This document shows, in pieces, positions 6,515-16,468 of a stretch of DNA of 64,000 bases; position 1 is the stretch's first letter; each line of letters starts with the position of its first letter. The DNA comes from Paucibacter_B soli. GTDB lineage: Bacteria; Pseudomonadota; Gammaproteobacteria; Burkholderiales; Burkholderiaceae_C. The stretch is from positions 124,001 through 188,000 of the forward strand of contig NZ_JBBHJW010000002.1 in assembly GCF_037482845.1 (NCBI RefSeq), read 5' to 3'. The notes beneath the pieces were generated by a model that saw only the letters and a list, made by a program, of their open reading frames with translations, did no database searches and was not told the origin of the DNA. A program made the translations under genes and the position numbers.

Positions 6515-8365
6515 ATGGACGCCATCCGCGCCTATTTCGACCAGCTGAACCAGGACTATCTGGCCGTCCACAAGAGCAAGGAAGAGCTGTTCTGGGCCAC
6601 CTATATGGCCACCAGCGACGACCACGCCGGCTTTGCCCGCGCCGAGCAGCGCTACAAGGCATTCATCTCCGACGCCGGCCGGCTGACCGAGACGCGCGCC
6701 CAGCTGGCGCGCCTGCAGGCGCATCCCGCCAGCGCCGAGCGCGAGGCCCTGGCGCATGGCTTGCAGGGCTGGCTGGCGCTGTTCGAGGCCAATATCATCG
6801 ACAACGAGCAGGGCCGCGCCCTGATGGCCGAGCTGATCGCCGCCGAGGCGGCGCTGTTTGCCAAGAAGCGCGAGCTGCAGCCCACGCATCTGGCCGCGCC
6901 CGGGCGCAGCGAGGTGGCCACGCTGAGCATGCTGGCCACCAATCTGGCCACCAACCCGGATGAGGCCTGCCGCCGCAGCTCGCTGGAGGCCTTCCGCGGC
7001 ATCGAGCGCTGGGTGCTGGAGAACGGCTTGCTGGAGCTGGTGAGGCTGCGCAACCGCTTCGCGCGCGCACTCGGCTTTGACAACTACTTCGAGCTCAAGC
7101 TGCGCAAGAACGAGCGCATGACGCCCGCCCAGCTCGACGCCATCCTGGACGACTTTCTGGCGCGCACCGCCGCGGCCAATGCGCGCAGCCTGGCGCAGCT
7201 GGCGGCGGTGCATGGCGAAGCGGCCCTGCAACCCTGGAACCTGCGCTTCGCCAGCGCTGGCGATGTGCTGCGCCGCATGGACGCCTATATGCCCTTCGGG
7301 CCGGCCCTTCGGCGCTGGGTCGAGAGCTTCCGCCGCCTGGGCATCCAGTACCGCGGCGCCACCTTGCAGCTGGACCTGCTGGAGCGCAAGGGCAAGTACC
7401 AGAACGGCTTCTGCCACGGCCCGGTGCCCAGCTTTGTTGATGCCCAGGGCCAATGGGTGCCGGGCCAGATCAACTTCACCGCCGAGGCCAAGCCTGACCA
7501 GGTGGGCAGCGGCCTGCGCGCCATCAACACGCTCTTCCACGAGGGCGGCCATGCCGCGCATTTCGCCAATGTGGTGCAGAACTCGCCCTGCTTCTCGCAG
7601 GAATTCGCGCCCACCTCGATGGCCTATGCCGAGACCCAGTCGATGTTCTGCGACAGCCTGCTGAACGATGCCGACTGGCTCAAGCGCTATGCGCGCAATG
7701 CCGCGGGCGAGCCCATCCCCGACGAGTTGATACACGCCCGCATCGCCAGCAGCCAGCCGATGCGCGCCTTCGACGAGCGCTCCATCGCCGTGGTGCCCAA
7801 GTTCGAGGCGGCGCTCTACCGGATGAGTGAGGCGGAGCTGAATCCCGAGGCGGTGCTGGCGCTGGCGCGCGCCACCGAAGTGCAGGTGCTGGGCGTTGAA
7901 AGCCCGCGCCCGCTGCTGGCGATCCCGCATCTGCTCAACCAGGAATCGGCCGCGTCCTACCAGGGTTATCTGCTGGCCCATATGGCGGTGTTCCAGACGC
8001 GCGCCTTCTTCATGCGCCAGCATGGCTATCTGACCGACAACCCGGCGATAGGCCCGGCCCTGGCCGAGCACTACTGGGCCCCCGGCAACAGCATCGACCA
8101 CGATGCCACGCTGCGCAGCCTGACCGGCGAGGGCTTCTCGGCCCAGTACCTGGCGGACGAGTGCAACAAGTCGGTGGACGAGGCCTGGGCACAGGCCCAG
8201 CAGTCGATAGCGGCCGCCGCTTCCCGCCCGCAGCCCCAGGGCGTGGCGTCGCTGGACGCCCATATCCGCGTGGTCCACGGTGCCGAGCTGCTGGCCGACA
8301 ACAGCGCCGGCGAGGCGGCCATGTGCGAGCGCTTCGAGGCCTGGGTGGGCGCGCACTACCCTTGA
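6515..8365 (+). CDS. M3 family metallopeptidase (oligoendopeptidase F-like)
   Basis: A 616-residue zinc peptidase, presumably cytoplasmic because no signal peptide is visible. The HExxH zinc motif appears as FHEGGHAAHF (about residues 341-350), followed by the downstream glutamate region (SMAYAETQSMFCDS) of the M3 fold. The N-terminal half is all helical, as in thimet/oligopeptidase F enzymes that cut short peptides. The start at 6515 (MDAIRAYFDQ) is preferred; a longer start at 6476 adds 13 residues without family support. The YgjP-like gene begins 4 bases after the stop. Confidence 0.85.
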   Translation: MDAIRAYFDQLNQDYLAVHKSKEELFWATYMATSDDHAGFARAEQRYKAFISDAGRLTETRAQLARLQAHPASAEREALAHGLQGWLALFEANIIDNEQGRALMAELIAAEAALFAKKRELQPTHLAAPGRSEVATLSMLATNLATNPDEACRRSSLEAFRGIERWVLENGLLELVRLRNRFARALGFDNYFELKLRKNERMTPAQLDAILDDFLARTAAANARSLAQLAAVHGEAALQPWNLRFASAGDVLRRMDAYMPFGPALRRWVESFRRLGIQYRGATLQLDLLERKGKYQNGFCHGPVPSFVDAQGQWVPGQINFTAEAKPDQVGSGLRAINTLFHEGGHAAHFANVVQNSPCFSQEFAPTSMAYAETQSMFCDSLLNDADWLKRYARNAAGEPIPDELIHARIASSQPMRAFDERSIAVVPKFEAALYRMSEAELNPEAVLALARATEVQVLGVESPRPLLAIPHLLNQESAASYQGYLLAHMAVFQTRAFFMRQHGYLTDNPAIGPALAEHYWAPGNSIDHDATLRSLTGEGFSAQYLADECNKSVDEAWAQAQQSIAAAASRPQPQGVASLDAHIRVVHGAELLADNSAGEAAMCERFEAWVGAHYP

Positions 8366-8369
8366 TGGC

Positions 8370-8867
8370 ATGGCCGTGTCGCTGAAGTACCTGGCCGGCT
8401 ATCCGGCCCAGCTCCAGAGCCAGGCGCAGGCGCTGATAGACAGCGGCCGCCTGGGCGACTACCTGGGCGCCCGCTATGCCCAGGGCCATGAGGTGCAGAG
8501 CGACCGCGCGCTGTTCGACTACACGCAGGCGCTCAAGAGCCGCTTTCTGCGCAATGCCGAGCCCATCAGCAAGGTCGCTTACGACGCCAAGCTCAAGCTG
8601 CTGCAGCATGCGCTGGGCACGCACACGCGCGCCGCGCGCGTGCAGGGCAGCAAGCTCAAGAGCAAGCGCGAGATCCGTGTGGCCAGCCTGTTCCGCGAGG
8701 CGCCGGCCGAGTTCCTCAAGATGATCGTGGTGCACGAACTCGCGCATCTGAAGGAGCTGGAGCACAACAAGGCTTTTTATCAGCTCTGCACGCATATGGA
8801 GCCGAACTACGGCCAGCTCGAATTCGATCTGCGCTTGTATCTGACGCTCAAGGAGCTGCCGGCATGA
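8370..8867 (+). CDS. YgjP-like metallopeptidase (DUF45/M48-like)
   Basis: A 165-residue member of the YgjP/DUF45 family with the zinc motif VHELAHLKELEHNKAF (HExxH near residues 124-128) and the following conserved histidine in YQLCTHMEPNY. The biochemical substrate of the family is, to my knowledge, not settled. The ATG at 8370 overlaps no other gene and reads MAVSLKYLAGYP. Its stop overlaps the dusC start by four bases, so translation is probably coupled. The operon reads M3 peptidase, this gene, dusC, Sui1. Confidence 0.82.
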   Translation: MAVSLKYLAGYPAQLQSQAQALIDSGRLGDYLGARYAQGHEVQSDRALFDYTQALKSRFLRNAEPISKVAYDAKLKLLQHALGTHTRAARVQGSKLKSKREIRVASLFREAPAEFLKMIVVHELAHLKELEHNKAFYQLCTHMEPNYGQLEFDLRLYLTLKELPA

Positions 8868-9796
8868 TCTTGTTGGCACCGATGGAAGGGCTGCTCGACC
8901 ACATGCTGCGCGACGTGCTGACGCGTGTGGGCGGCATCGATCGCTGCGTCTCCGAGTTCATACGCATCACCGACATGCTGCTGCCCAAGCGCGTCTTCAC
9001 CCGCATCGTGCCCGAGCTGCACGCCGGTGGCCGCACGCCCGCCGGCGTGCCGGTGCGCGCGCAGCTGCTGGGCTCCGACCCGGTGTGCATGGCCGAGAAC
9101 GCGGCGCGCCTGGCCGAGCTGGGCCCCGAGGGCATAGACCTGAACTTCGGCTGCCCGGCCAAATGCGTGAACCTGCACCGCGGCGGCGCCGTGTTGCTGG
9201 ACGAGCCCGAGCTGATCGCCCAGATCGTCGCGGCGGTGCGGCGCGCGGTGCCGGCGCATGTGCCCGTCTCGGCCAAGATGCGGCTGGGCTATCTGGACGA
9301 TTCGCGCACGCTGGAATGCGCCCATGCCATGGTGGGCGCGGGCGCGGCCGAGCTGGTGATCCATGCCCGCACCAAGGCCGATGGCTACAAGCCGCCCGCC
9401 TATTGGGACCGCATCGCCGCGGTGCGCGAGGCGGTGGCCGTGCCGGTGGTGGCCAATGGCGAGGTCTGGACCGCCGCCGATGCCCAGGCCTGCAAGGCGC
9501 AGTCCGGCTGCGAGGCCCTGATGCTGGGCCGCGGCATGGTGGCCGACCCGGGCCTGGCGCTGGCGATACGCGCGCCCGATGCCGCGCCGCTGGCCTGGGC
9601 CCAGCTGCTGCCGCTGATGCAGGACTTTTTTGCGCTGGTGCGCGCCCATATTGCCAGCCGCCACCAGGCCGGCCGGCTCAAGCAATGGCTGCACTATCTG
9701 CGCCGCCGTTATCCCGAGGCCGAGGAGGCCTACCAGCGCGTGCGCACCCTCAATGCGCCCGACGAACTGCATTCGGCCCTGTTCGGAAGCCCATGA
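8864..9796 (+). CDS. dusC: tRNA-dihydrouridine(16) synthase DusC
   Basis: FMN-dependent enzyme that reduces uridine in the tRNA D-loop. At 310 residues it matches the DusC subgroup. Visible signs are the N-terminal LLAPMEGLLDHMLRDVLT, the tRNA-contact segment GIDLNFGCPAKCVN with the catalytic cysteine, the HARTKADGYKPPAYW region and the FMN-phosphate site VVANGEVW...GRGMVADPGL. Start ATG overlaps the previous stop (ATGA), and its own stop overlaps the next start (ATGA). Confidence 0.93.
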   Translation: MILLAPMEGLLDHMLRDVLTRVGGIDRCVSEFIRITDMLLPKRVFTRIVPELHAGGRTPAGVPVRAQLLGSDPVCMAENAARLAELGPEGIDLNFGCPAKCVNLHRGGAVLLDEPELIAQIVAAVRRAVPAHVPVSAKMRLGYLDDSRTLECAHAMVGAGAAELVIHARTKADGYKPPAYWDRIAAVREAVAVPVVANGEVWTAADAQACKAQSGCEALMLGRGMVADPGLALAIRAPDAAPLAWAQLLPLMQDFFALVRAHIASRHQAGRLKQWLHYLRRRYPEAEEAYQRVRTLNAPDELHSALFGSP

Positions 9797-10149
9797 AATC
9801 CAAATCATCCGGTGGCCTGGTCTATTCCACCGAGGCGGGCCGCATGTGCCCGGCCTGCCGCCAGCCCATCGCCGCCTGTGTCTGCGGCAAAAAGGTGGCG
9901 CCGCTGGGCGACGGCCGCGTGCGCGTCTCGCGCGAGACCAAGGGCCGCGCCGGCAAGGGCGTCACCCTGGTCAAGGGCCTGCCGCTGGACGAGGCGGCGC
10001 TCACCGCCCTGGGCAAGCAGCTCAAGGCAGCCTGCGGCAGCGGCGGCACGGTCAAGGACGGTGTCATCGAGATCCAGGGCGACCATTGCGACAAGGTGCT
10101 GCAGCTGCTGATCGCGGCGGGCTGGCCCGCCAAGCGCTCTGGCGCTTAG
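9793..10149 (+). CDS. yciH: Sui1/YciH-type translation initiation factor
   Basis: A 118-residue protein of the SUI1/eIF1 family. An N-terminal CPAC...CVC segment (about residues 18-30) resembles a small zinc site. The SUI1 core follows with the pattern VRVSRETKGRAGKGVTLVKGLPL and the C-terminal KDGVIEIQGDH. In E. coli the homologue YciH modulates initiation fidelity. The gene overlaps dusC by four bases and is the last of its operon. Confidence 0.9.
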   Translation: MKSKSSGGLVYSTEAGRMCPACRQPIAACVCGKKVAPLGDGRVRVSRETKGRAGKGVTLVKGLPLDEAALTALGKQLKAACGSGGTVKDGVIEIQGDHCDKVLQLLIAAGWPAKRSGA

Positions 10150-10187
10150 CAGGCTGTTAGGCGCACATGCCCAGAATGCGTCAGGAT

Positions 10188-10206
10188 CGGCGGGGATAAT
10201 CCGCCG
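10188..10206 (+). promoter_or_regulatory. Perfect hairpin abutting the dbpA start, with GATAAT in its loop
   Basis: CGGCGG (10188-10193) pairs with CCGCCG (10201-10206) around GGATAAT, and the ATG of dbpA begins at the very next base. GATAAT would be a fair -10 box placing transcription start at or next to the ATG (a leaderless message), but no good -35 is visible. Alternatively the stem could occlude the start in a longer transcript. Confidence 0.35.
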
Positions 10207-11628
<1,422 letters not shown>

Positions 11629-11788
11629 GGGGCAAGCGTGAATTAATGCTGTCAGCCCAATTCCTAGTCCACCGCCAGAAAACGTCCGACGTTAAGTCGA
11701 GACCTATGCACATGGTCACCCCCCCATCCAAGGCCTAGTCTTGAGGCGTGGAGGCGTGAATCATCAAGACGTCCTTGGGAGAATCGAG

Positions 11789-12022
11789 ATGAACAAATCC
11801 GATCTGAATACCGTACAGGAGCACCCCTCACCGGGGCAATTCGAGTTGCGTTTCCAGTCGCTGTACCACGCCGGCAAGGCCCTGGCCTTTCCCTGCGATG
11901 CGCGTGGCGACGTGCTGCTCGACACCTTGAGCGCCAAGGCGCTGGAGAACTATCTGTTCGCCCGCGCCGTGGTGGGCCATGAATACGCCAGCCCGGTGGT
12001 GCAGCCCTGCTGCCACGCCTGA
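11789..12022 (+). CDS. Small conserved hypothetical protein (77 aa)
   Basis: A 77-residue soluble protein with no signal peptide or membrane segment. The central block (LRFQSLYHAGKALAFPCDARGDVLLD) and the C-terminal YLFARAVVGHEYASPVV look like a small conserved Burkholderiales family whose function I cannot name. The ATG at 11789 is preceded by TTGGGAGAAT, a usable ribosome binding site. It has its own 160-base upstream gap and converges on glnS. Confidence 0.68.
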   Translation: MNKSDLNTVQEHPSPGQFELRFQSLYHAGKALAFPCDARGDVLLDTLSAKALENYLFARAVVGHEYASPVVQPCCHA

Positions 12023-12043
12023 GTTGGCGGCTTCTTCCTCAGC

Positions 12044-13852
12044 TCATTTACCCCAGCCGTCGCGCAGGCCGGTGATCTTGTTGAACACCGGGCGCTCGGC
12101 GCGATGGTCGACGCGGTCGGCCACGAAGTAACCATGGCGTTCGAACTGCACCTTGGTGTCGGCTGACACCGCGGCCATGGCCGGCTCCAAGTAGGCCGTC
12201 ACCACCTTCAGGCTGGCCGGGTTCAGCACTTCCAGGAAGTCGCGCCCGCCGGCATCCGGCTGGGCCTCGGTGAAGAGGCGGTCGTACAGCCGCACCTCGG
12301 CGGCCACGGCCTCGTGCACGCCCACCCAGGTGATCACGCCCTTGACCTTGACGGCGTCCGCGCCCGGCGTGCCGCTCTTGGTGTCGGGCACGATGCTGGC
12401 CAGCACCGCGATGATGTTGCCCGCCGCGTCCTTCTCGCAGCCGGTGCACTCCACCACATAGCCGGCCTTCAGGCGCGCCTTGTTGCCCGGGTACAGGCGG
12501 TGGTAGCCCTTGGTGGGCACTTCCATGAAATCCTCGCGCTCGATCCACAGCTCGGGGCCGAGGCTGAAGCTGCGCTGGCCCAGCTCGGGCAGATGCGGGT
12601 GCGCGGGCGCGCCGCTTGGCTCACGATGCTCCAGGCTGCCGAAGATCTCGGCGTAGTTGCTGAGCTTGAGTTTGACCGGATCCAGCACCGCCATCGCACG
12701 CGCGGCCTTGCCTTCCAGGTCGGCGCGCAGGCAGCCGTCCAGCACGCCATAGTCCAGCCAGGCGTTCTGCTTGGTCACGCCGGTGCCTTCCACCATGGTG
12801 CGGATGCTCTCGGGCGTGTAGCCGCGCCGGCGCATGCCGACCAGGGTGGGCATGCGCGGGTCGTCCCAGCCGCTCACATGGCCCTCGTCCACCAGCTGGC
12901 GCAGCTTGCGCTTGGAGGTCACCACATAGCTGAGGTTGAGCCGGCCGAACTCGTACTGGTGGGGCAGGGGCTTGGCCAACAGGCCGCCCTCGGCCAGATG
13001 CTCCAGCAGCCAGTCGTAGAAGGGGCGCTGGTCCTCGAATTCCAGCGTGCAGATCGAATGGCTGATGCGTTCCAGCGCATCCTCGATCGGGTGCGCGAAG
13101 GTGTACATCGGGTAGATGCACCAACGGTCGCCGGTGTTGTGGTGGGTGGCGCGGCGGATGCGGTAGAGCGCCGGGTCGCGCAGATTGATGTTCGGGCTGG
13201 CCATGTCGATCTTGGCGCGCAGCACCATCGCACCATCGGCATGCTTGCCATCGCGCATTTCGCGAAAGCGCTGCAGGTGGTGCGCCACGCCCAGGTCGCG
13301 GAAGGGGCTGTTCACGCCCGCGGTGGTGAAGTCGCCGCGATTCGCGCGCATCTGCTCGGGCGTCTGCTCGTCCACATAGGCGTGGCCGGCCGAGATCAGA
13401 TACTCGGCCGCGCGGTACATGAAGTCGAAGTAGTCGCTGGCGAAGAACAGGTGCGAGGTGCCGTCCTGGTTCCAGTCCCAGCCCAGCCAGGACACCATCT
13501 CCTTGATGGCGTCCACATATTCCTGCTCTTCCTTCTCGGGGTTGGTGTCGTCGAAACGCAGATGGCAGATGCCGCCGTAGTCGCGCGCCAGGCCGAAATT
13601 CAGGCAGATGCTCTTGGCGTGGCCGATGTGCAGATAGCCGTTCGGCTCGGGCGGGAAGCGGGTGCGGATGCGGGCCGGGTCCAGCGGGCCGGCCGCATGG
13701 TGGGCCGCGTCGCCCGGGGTGCCGGCGAAATGACGCTCAGGCTGCCCGCCCTGCTGCTCCAGGTCGCGCTCGATGATGGCGCGCAGGAAGTTGTGCGGCT
13801 TGTGCGCTTCGTCGCTGGGGGCGTTGGGCTTGGCGTCGTGGGGAAGGGACAT
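12044..13852 (-). CDS. glnS: Glutaminyl-tRNA synthetase
   Basis: Class I synthetase that charges tRNA-Gln. The 602-residue protein has the HIGH motif in FPPEPNGYLHIGHAKSICLNFG (about residues 71-92), the RFDDTNPEKE motif, and the KMSKS-equivalent VTSKRKL. The C-terminal beta-barrel anticodon-binding domains show ELWIEREDFMEVP and LRPGNKARL-like YPGNKARLKAGY. The start MSLPHDAKPN gives a normal N-terminus; in-frame upstream extension would run into the response-regulator gene. No amidotransferase is needed if this enzyme charges Gln directly. Confidence 0.97.
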   Translation of the reverse strand: MSLPHDAKPNAPSDEAHKPHNFLRAIIERDLEQQGGQPERHFAGTPGDAAHHAAGPLDPARIRTRFPPEPNGYLHIGHAKSICLNFGLARDYGGICHLRFDDTNPEKEEQEYVDAIKEMVSWLGWDWNQDGTSHLFFASDYFDFMYRAAEYLISAGHAYVDEQTPEQMRANRGDFTTAGVNSPFRDLGVAHHLQRFREMRDGKHADGAMVLRAKIDMASPNINLRDPALYRIRRATHHNTGDRWCIYPMYTFAHPIEDALERISHSICTLEFEDQRPFYDWLLEHLAEGGLLAKPLPHQYEFGRLNLSYVVTSKRKLRQLVDEGHVSGWDDPRMPTLVGMRRRGYTPESIRTMVEGTGVTKQNAWLDYGVLDGCLRADLEGKAARAMAVLDPVKLKLSNYAEIFGSLEHREPSGAPAHPHLPELGQRSFSLGPELWIEREDFMEVPTKGYHRLYPGNKARLKAGYVVECTGCEKDAAGNIIAVLASIVPDTKSGTPGADAVKVKGVITWVGVHEAVAAEVRLYDRLFTEAQPDAGGRDFLEVLNPASLKVVTAYLEPAMAAVSADTKVQFERHGYFVADRVDHRAERPVFNKITGLRDGWGK

Positions 13853-13895
13853 TGAGGGCGCTTCTGAAGAGGGAGACAAAGGATCAGCAGCGATT

Positions 13896-14699
13896 TTAGA
13901 GGCCCTTGAACAGGTGGGCGTACATGCGGCTGACCGCCAGCCTGTCGCTGCTGCCATGCAGCTGCAGGCTGAGCTTGCCGACCTCGTCGCGCACCGCGCG
14001 GGCGATCGCGTCGGCGCGCACCACCACGCTGCGATGGACCTGCCAGAACAGGTTGCCATCCAACTGCGGCAGCAGCTCGCGCAGCGAGATGCGCACCAGA
14101 TGCTCCTTGCCGGCGGTGATGACGCGCACGTATTTGTCGGCCGCCTCGAAATACAGCACCTCGCTCACCGGCACCATCTGGATGGTGTTGCCCACGCTCA
14201 CCTGCAGCAGGCGCAGCGGCGGCGCGGCCGGGGCGGGCGGGGCCACGCCGCTGCCAAGCAGGGCGCGCAGTTGCTCCATGGCATGGGCCAGGGCGGGCGC
14301 CGTGTCTGCGCTGCGCGCCCCCAGGGTCTGGTGCAGGCGCTGCACCGTCTGGGCCAGGCGCTCGCGCTGCACCGGCTTGAGCACATAGTCCACCGCCGCA
14401 TGCTCGAAGGCCTGCAGCGCGTACTGGTCGTAGGCGGTGACGAACACCAGCAGCGGGAAGGGCGCGCCCTCGGGCCAGTCCTCGGCCATGGCGGCGGCCG
14501 CCTCCAGGCCGCTCAGGCCCGGCATGCGGATGTCCAGGAAGCAGACCTGTGGCTGCTTGGCCAGCGCGGCGTCCACCGCGGCCTGGCCATGGGCGGCCAT
14601 TGCCACGATCTCCAGCTCGGGCCAGAGCGCGGCCAACTCGGTGCGCAAATGCTCGGCCAGCAGCGGCTCGTCTTCGGCGATCAGGGCGGTGGTGCTCAT
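13896..14699 (-). CDS. LytTR-family response regulator
   Basis: A 267-residue two-component regulator. The receiver domain (about residues 3-125) has the acidic pair ED at 9-10, the phosphoacceptor D56 in FLDIRMPG, and the conserved T and K (FVTAYD, YVLKPV). A Pro/Ala linker is followed by a LytTR DNA-binding domain (about 165-265) with EVLYFEAADKYVRV and HRSVVVRADAI. It resembles AlgR/LytR and YehT-type regulators. Its start overlaps the stop of the kinase gene by four bases; the kinase is its likely partner. Confidence 0.92.
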   Translation of the reverse strand: MSTTALIAEDEPLLAEHLRTELAALWPELEIVAMAAHGQAAVDAALAKQPQVCFLDIRMPGLSGLEAAAAMAEDWPEGAPFPLLVFVTAYDQYALQAFEHAAVDYVLKPVQRERLAQTVQRLHQTLGARSADTAPALAHAMEQLRALLGSGVAPPAPAAPPLRLLQVSVGNTIQMVPVSEVLYFEAADKYVRVITAGKEHLVRISLRELLPQLDGNLFWQVHRSVVVRADAIARAVRDEVGKLSLQLHGSSDRLAVSRMYAHLFKGL

Positions 14700-15820
14700 G
14701 CTGAAGGGGCTTGCGCCTCATGAAGTGGGATGCTGATGTCGACCTGGCAGCCTCCGGCCGCCGGGGCGCTGATGCTCAGCCCGGCCTGCTGGCCGTAGCG
14801 TGCCAGCAGACGCTCGCGCACCTGCTGCAGGCCGAAACGGGTGCCGGATGTGGCAGCTTCGACACTCAGGCCGACGCCATCGTCGCTCACGCTCAGCAGC
14901 AAGACCTGACCCTGCAGGCTGGCGCTGACGCGCAGATGGCCACCCTCGATATGCGGCTCCAGCCCATGCTTGATGGCGTTTTCCACCAGCGGCTGCAGCA
15001 GCAGCGGCGGGATCTGCAGCGCCTGCAGCTCGGCGGGCAGGCTCAGCTCGGGCTGCAGCCGCGCGCCCATGCGCACCTGCATCAGCTGCAGATAGTCGGC
15101 CAGGCGCGCGAATTCGTCCTTGAGGCTGTGGCTGCCGCTGCGCGAGGCGTTGAGGGTGGCGCGCAGGAAGGCGATCAGCTGGTCCAGCATGGCCTGGGCG
15201 CGCGCCGGGTCCAGGCCTATCAGCACGCGCAGATTGGCCAGGGTGTTGAACAGCATATGCGGTTCGAGCTGGGTTTCCAGCAGCTTGAGCTGGGTCTCGG
15301 CGGCCAGGCGCCGCGCCTGTTCGGCCTGCACCAGGGTGGCGTCGAGCCGGCCACGGGTATAGAAGAAGGCAGTGGCGATGCCGCTGACGGCGAGTGTGAT
15401 CACCAGGGTGCTGGCGATGCTGCCCCAGCTGGCTTCCCACCAATAGGCCGAGCGGCTGCCGGTGAGCAAGTCACCCAGCAACACCCCCAGCGTGTAGCCC
15501 AGGCCGGCGCCCACGAGCATGCAAGTCAGCATCCAGGGCCAGCCGGGCCAGCCATTGGCGCATTCGGCGTCGTCGGGGTAGCGACGATGCAGCAGGCGGG
15601 CGATCAGCGAGCGGCCGCCGTCGATATAGAGCCAGCATTGCATGCCGATGGCGAAGGAGTAGATGAGCTTGGCCCCCAGGCCGTGCCAGCCGTTCAGGGC
15701 CGCCAGCAGCAGGGCCAGCAGCAGGCAGATGGCGGCCGCGCTGAGCGAGCGGCGGCCCCAGCGTTGCCAGCGCTGGTCGGTCTCACAGGCAACGGCAATG
15801 CGGGGAGGGGAACTGTTCAT
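14696..15820 (-). CDS. LytS-like membrane sensor histidine kinase
   Basis: A 374-residue kinase with about four membrane segments in the first 170 residues. The His_kinase domain of the LytS/YehU class has the phosphoacceptor in LEPHMLFNTLANLR, and the HATPase domain has the N-box VENAIKHGLEPH and the G-box DDGVGLS. There is no obvious sensor domain beyond the membrane region. The ATGA overlap with the LytTR regulator downstream makes a two-gene signalling operon. The target genes are not evident; the membrane protein gene immediately upstream (15843-16370) is a candidate by position only. Confidence 0.9.
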   Translation of the reverse strand: MNSSPPRIAVACETDQRWQRWGRRSLSAAAICLLLALLLAALNGWHGLGAKLIYSFAIGMQCWLYIDGGRSLIARLLHRRYPDDAECANGWPGWPWMLTCMLVGAGLGYTLGVLLGDLLTGSRSAYWWEASWGSIASTLVITLAVSGIATAFFYTRGRLDATLVQAEQARRLAAETQLKLLETQLEPHMLFNTLANLRVLIGLDPARAQAMLDQLIAFLRATLNASRSGSHSLKDEFARLADYLQLMQVRMGARLQPELSLPAELQALQIPPLLLQPLVENAIKHGLEPHIEGGHLRVSASLQGQVLLLSVSDDGVGLSVEAATSGTRFGLQQVRERLLARYGQQAGLSISAPAAGGCQVDISIPLHEAQAPSA

Positions 15821-15842
15821 GGCCGCTATTGTGGGCGAGGGT

Positions 15843-16370
15843 TCAGGCGGGCTGGGCCTGCAGGACTGCCGGCTTGCCCGGGCTGCGCGCCAGGATGTTG
15901 CGAGCCCGGGCCAGGAACACCGCGCTCAAGGCGCCATAGGCGGCACTCACCGCGATGGCGAAGCCGGTCTGCTGCGCCAGCTGCGGCTGCATCGCCAGCG
16001 TCACGCCCACCGCGTACTTGAGCAGGAAGATGGCCATCATCAGGCCCAGGGGCAGCCAACTGCCGGGCACGTGGAAGCGCTGGCTGGCGGGCTGGTAGCT
16101 GGCCGCACCCGGCCAACCGCTGCGCCGCACCAGCCGGTGGCATAGCACAAAGCTGCCCGCCCAGGCCAGGGCCACGCCCAGATGCCAGCCAAAGGCCGAC
16201 AGCGTGCCCCAGATGCCCAGGCCCAGGAAGATCAGGGGCAGGAGGCGCAGCCGTCTGGCCGAGACATGCTGGCCGCGGGTCTGGCTCAAACCCAGGGCGA
16301 GCAGGGCAAGCAGCAGGCCCCAGACCCAGCCGGGGGTGTGTTGGACGATCGTCAGCAGCATGTTCATCAT
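15843..16370 (-). CDS. Multi-pass membrane protein (DUF6622-like)
   Basis: A 175-residue hydrophobic protein with about five membrane helices. The N-terminal segment HTPGWVWGLLLALLALGLSQTR recalls the DUF6622 family, whose function is unknown; this assignment is from memory of the pattern. The ATG at 16370 is preceded by AAGGAGCCCGCC on the minus strand. It lies 22 bases upstream of the LytS-like kinase on the same strand, so it may be the first gene of that operon. Confidence 0.7.
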   Translation of the reverse strand: MMNMLLTIVQHTPGWVWGLLLALLALGLSQTRGQHVSARRLRLLPLIFLGLGIWGTLSAFGWHLGVALAWAGSFVLCHRLVRRSGWPGAASYQPASQRFHVPGSWLPLGLMMAIFLLKYAVGVTLAMQPQLAQQTGFAIAVSAAYGALSAVFLARARNILARSPGKPAVLQAQPA

Positions 16371-16468
16371 GGCGGGCTCCTTGTTGGGATGTAGCGAACT
16401 GTGCCCGCCAGGGCGCGCATCGCCGAGCTTGCTGCGACCAAGCGCAGCATCCCGGCGCCAACGGCAGC

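Noticed and set aside
5393..8371. Open frame of 992 codons on the minus strand
   Set aside because: It lies opposite the coiled-coil and M3 peptidase genes, both with recognisable features. Its translation is an Ala/Gly/Leu/Arg/His-rich shadow of GC-biased third positions, without motifs or a ribosome binding site.
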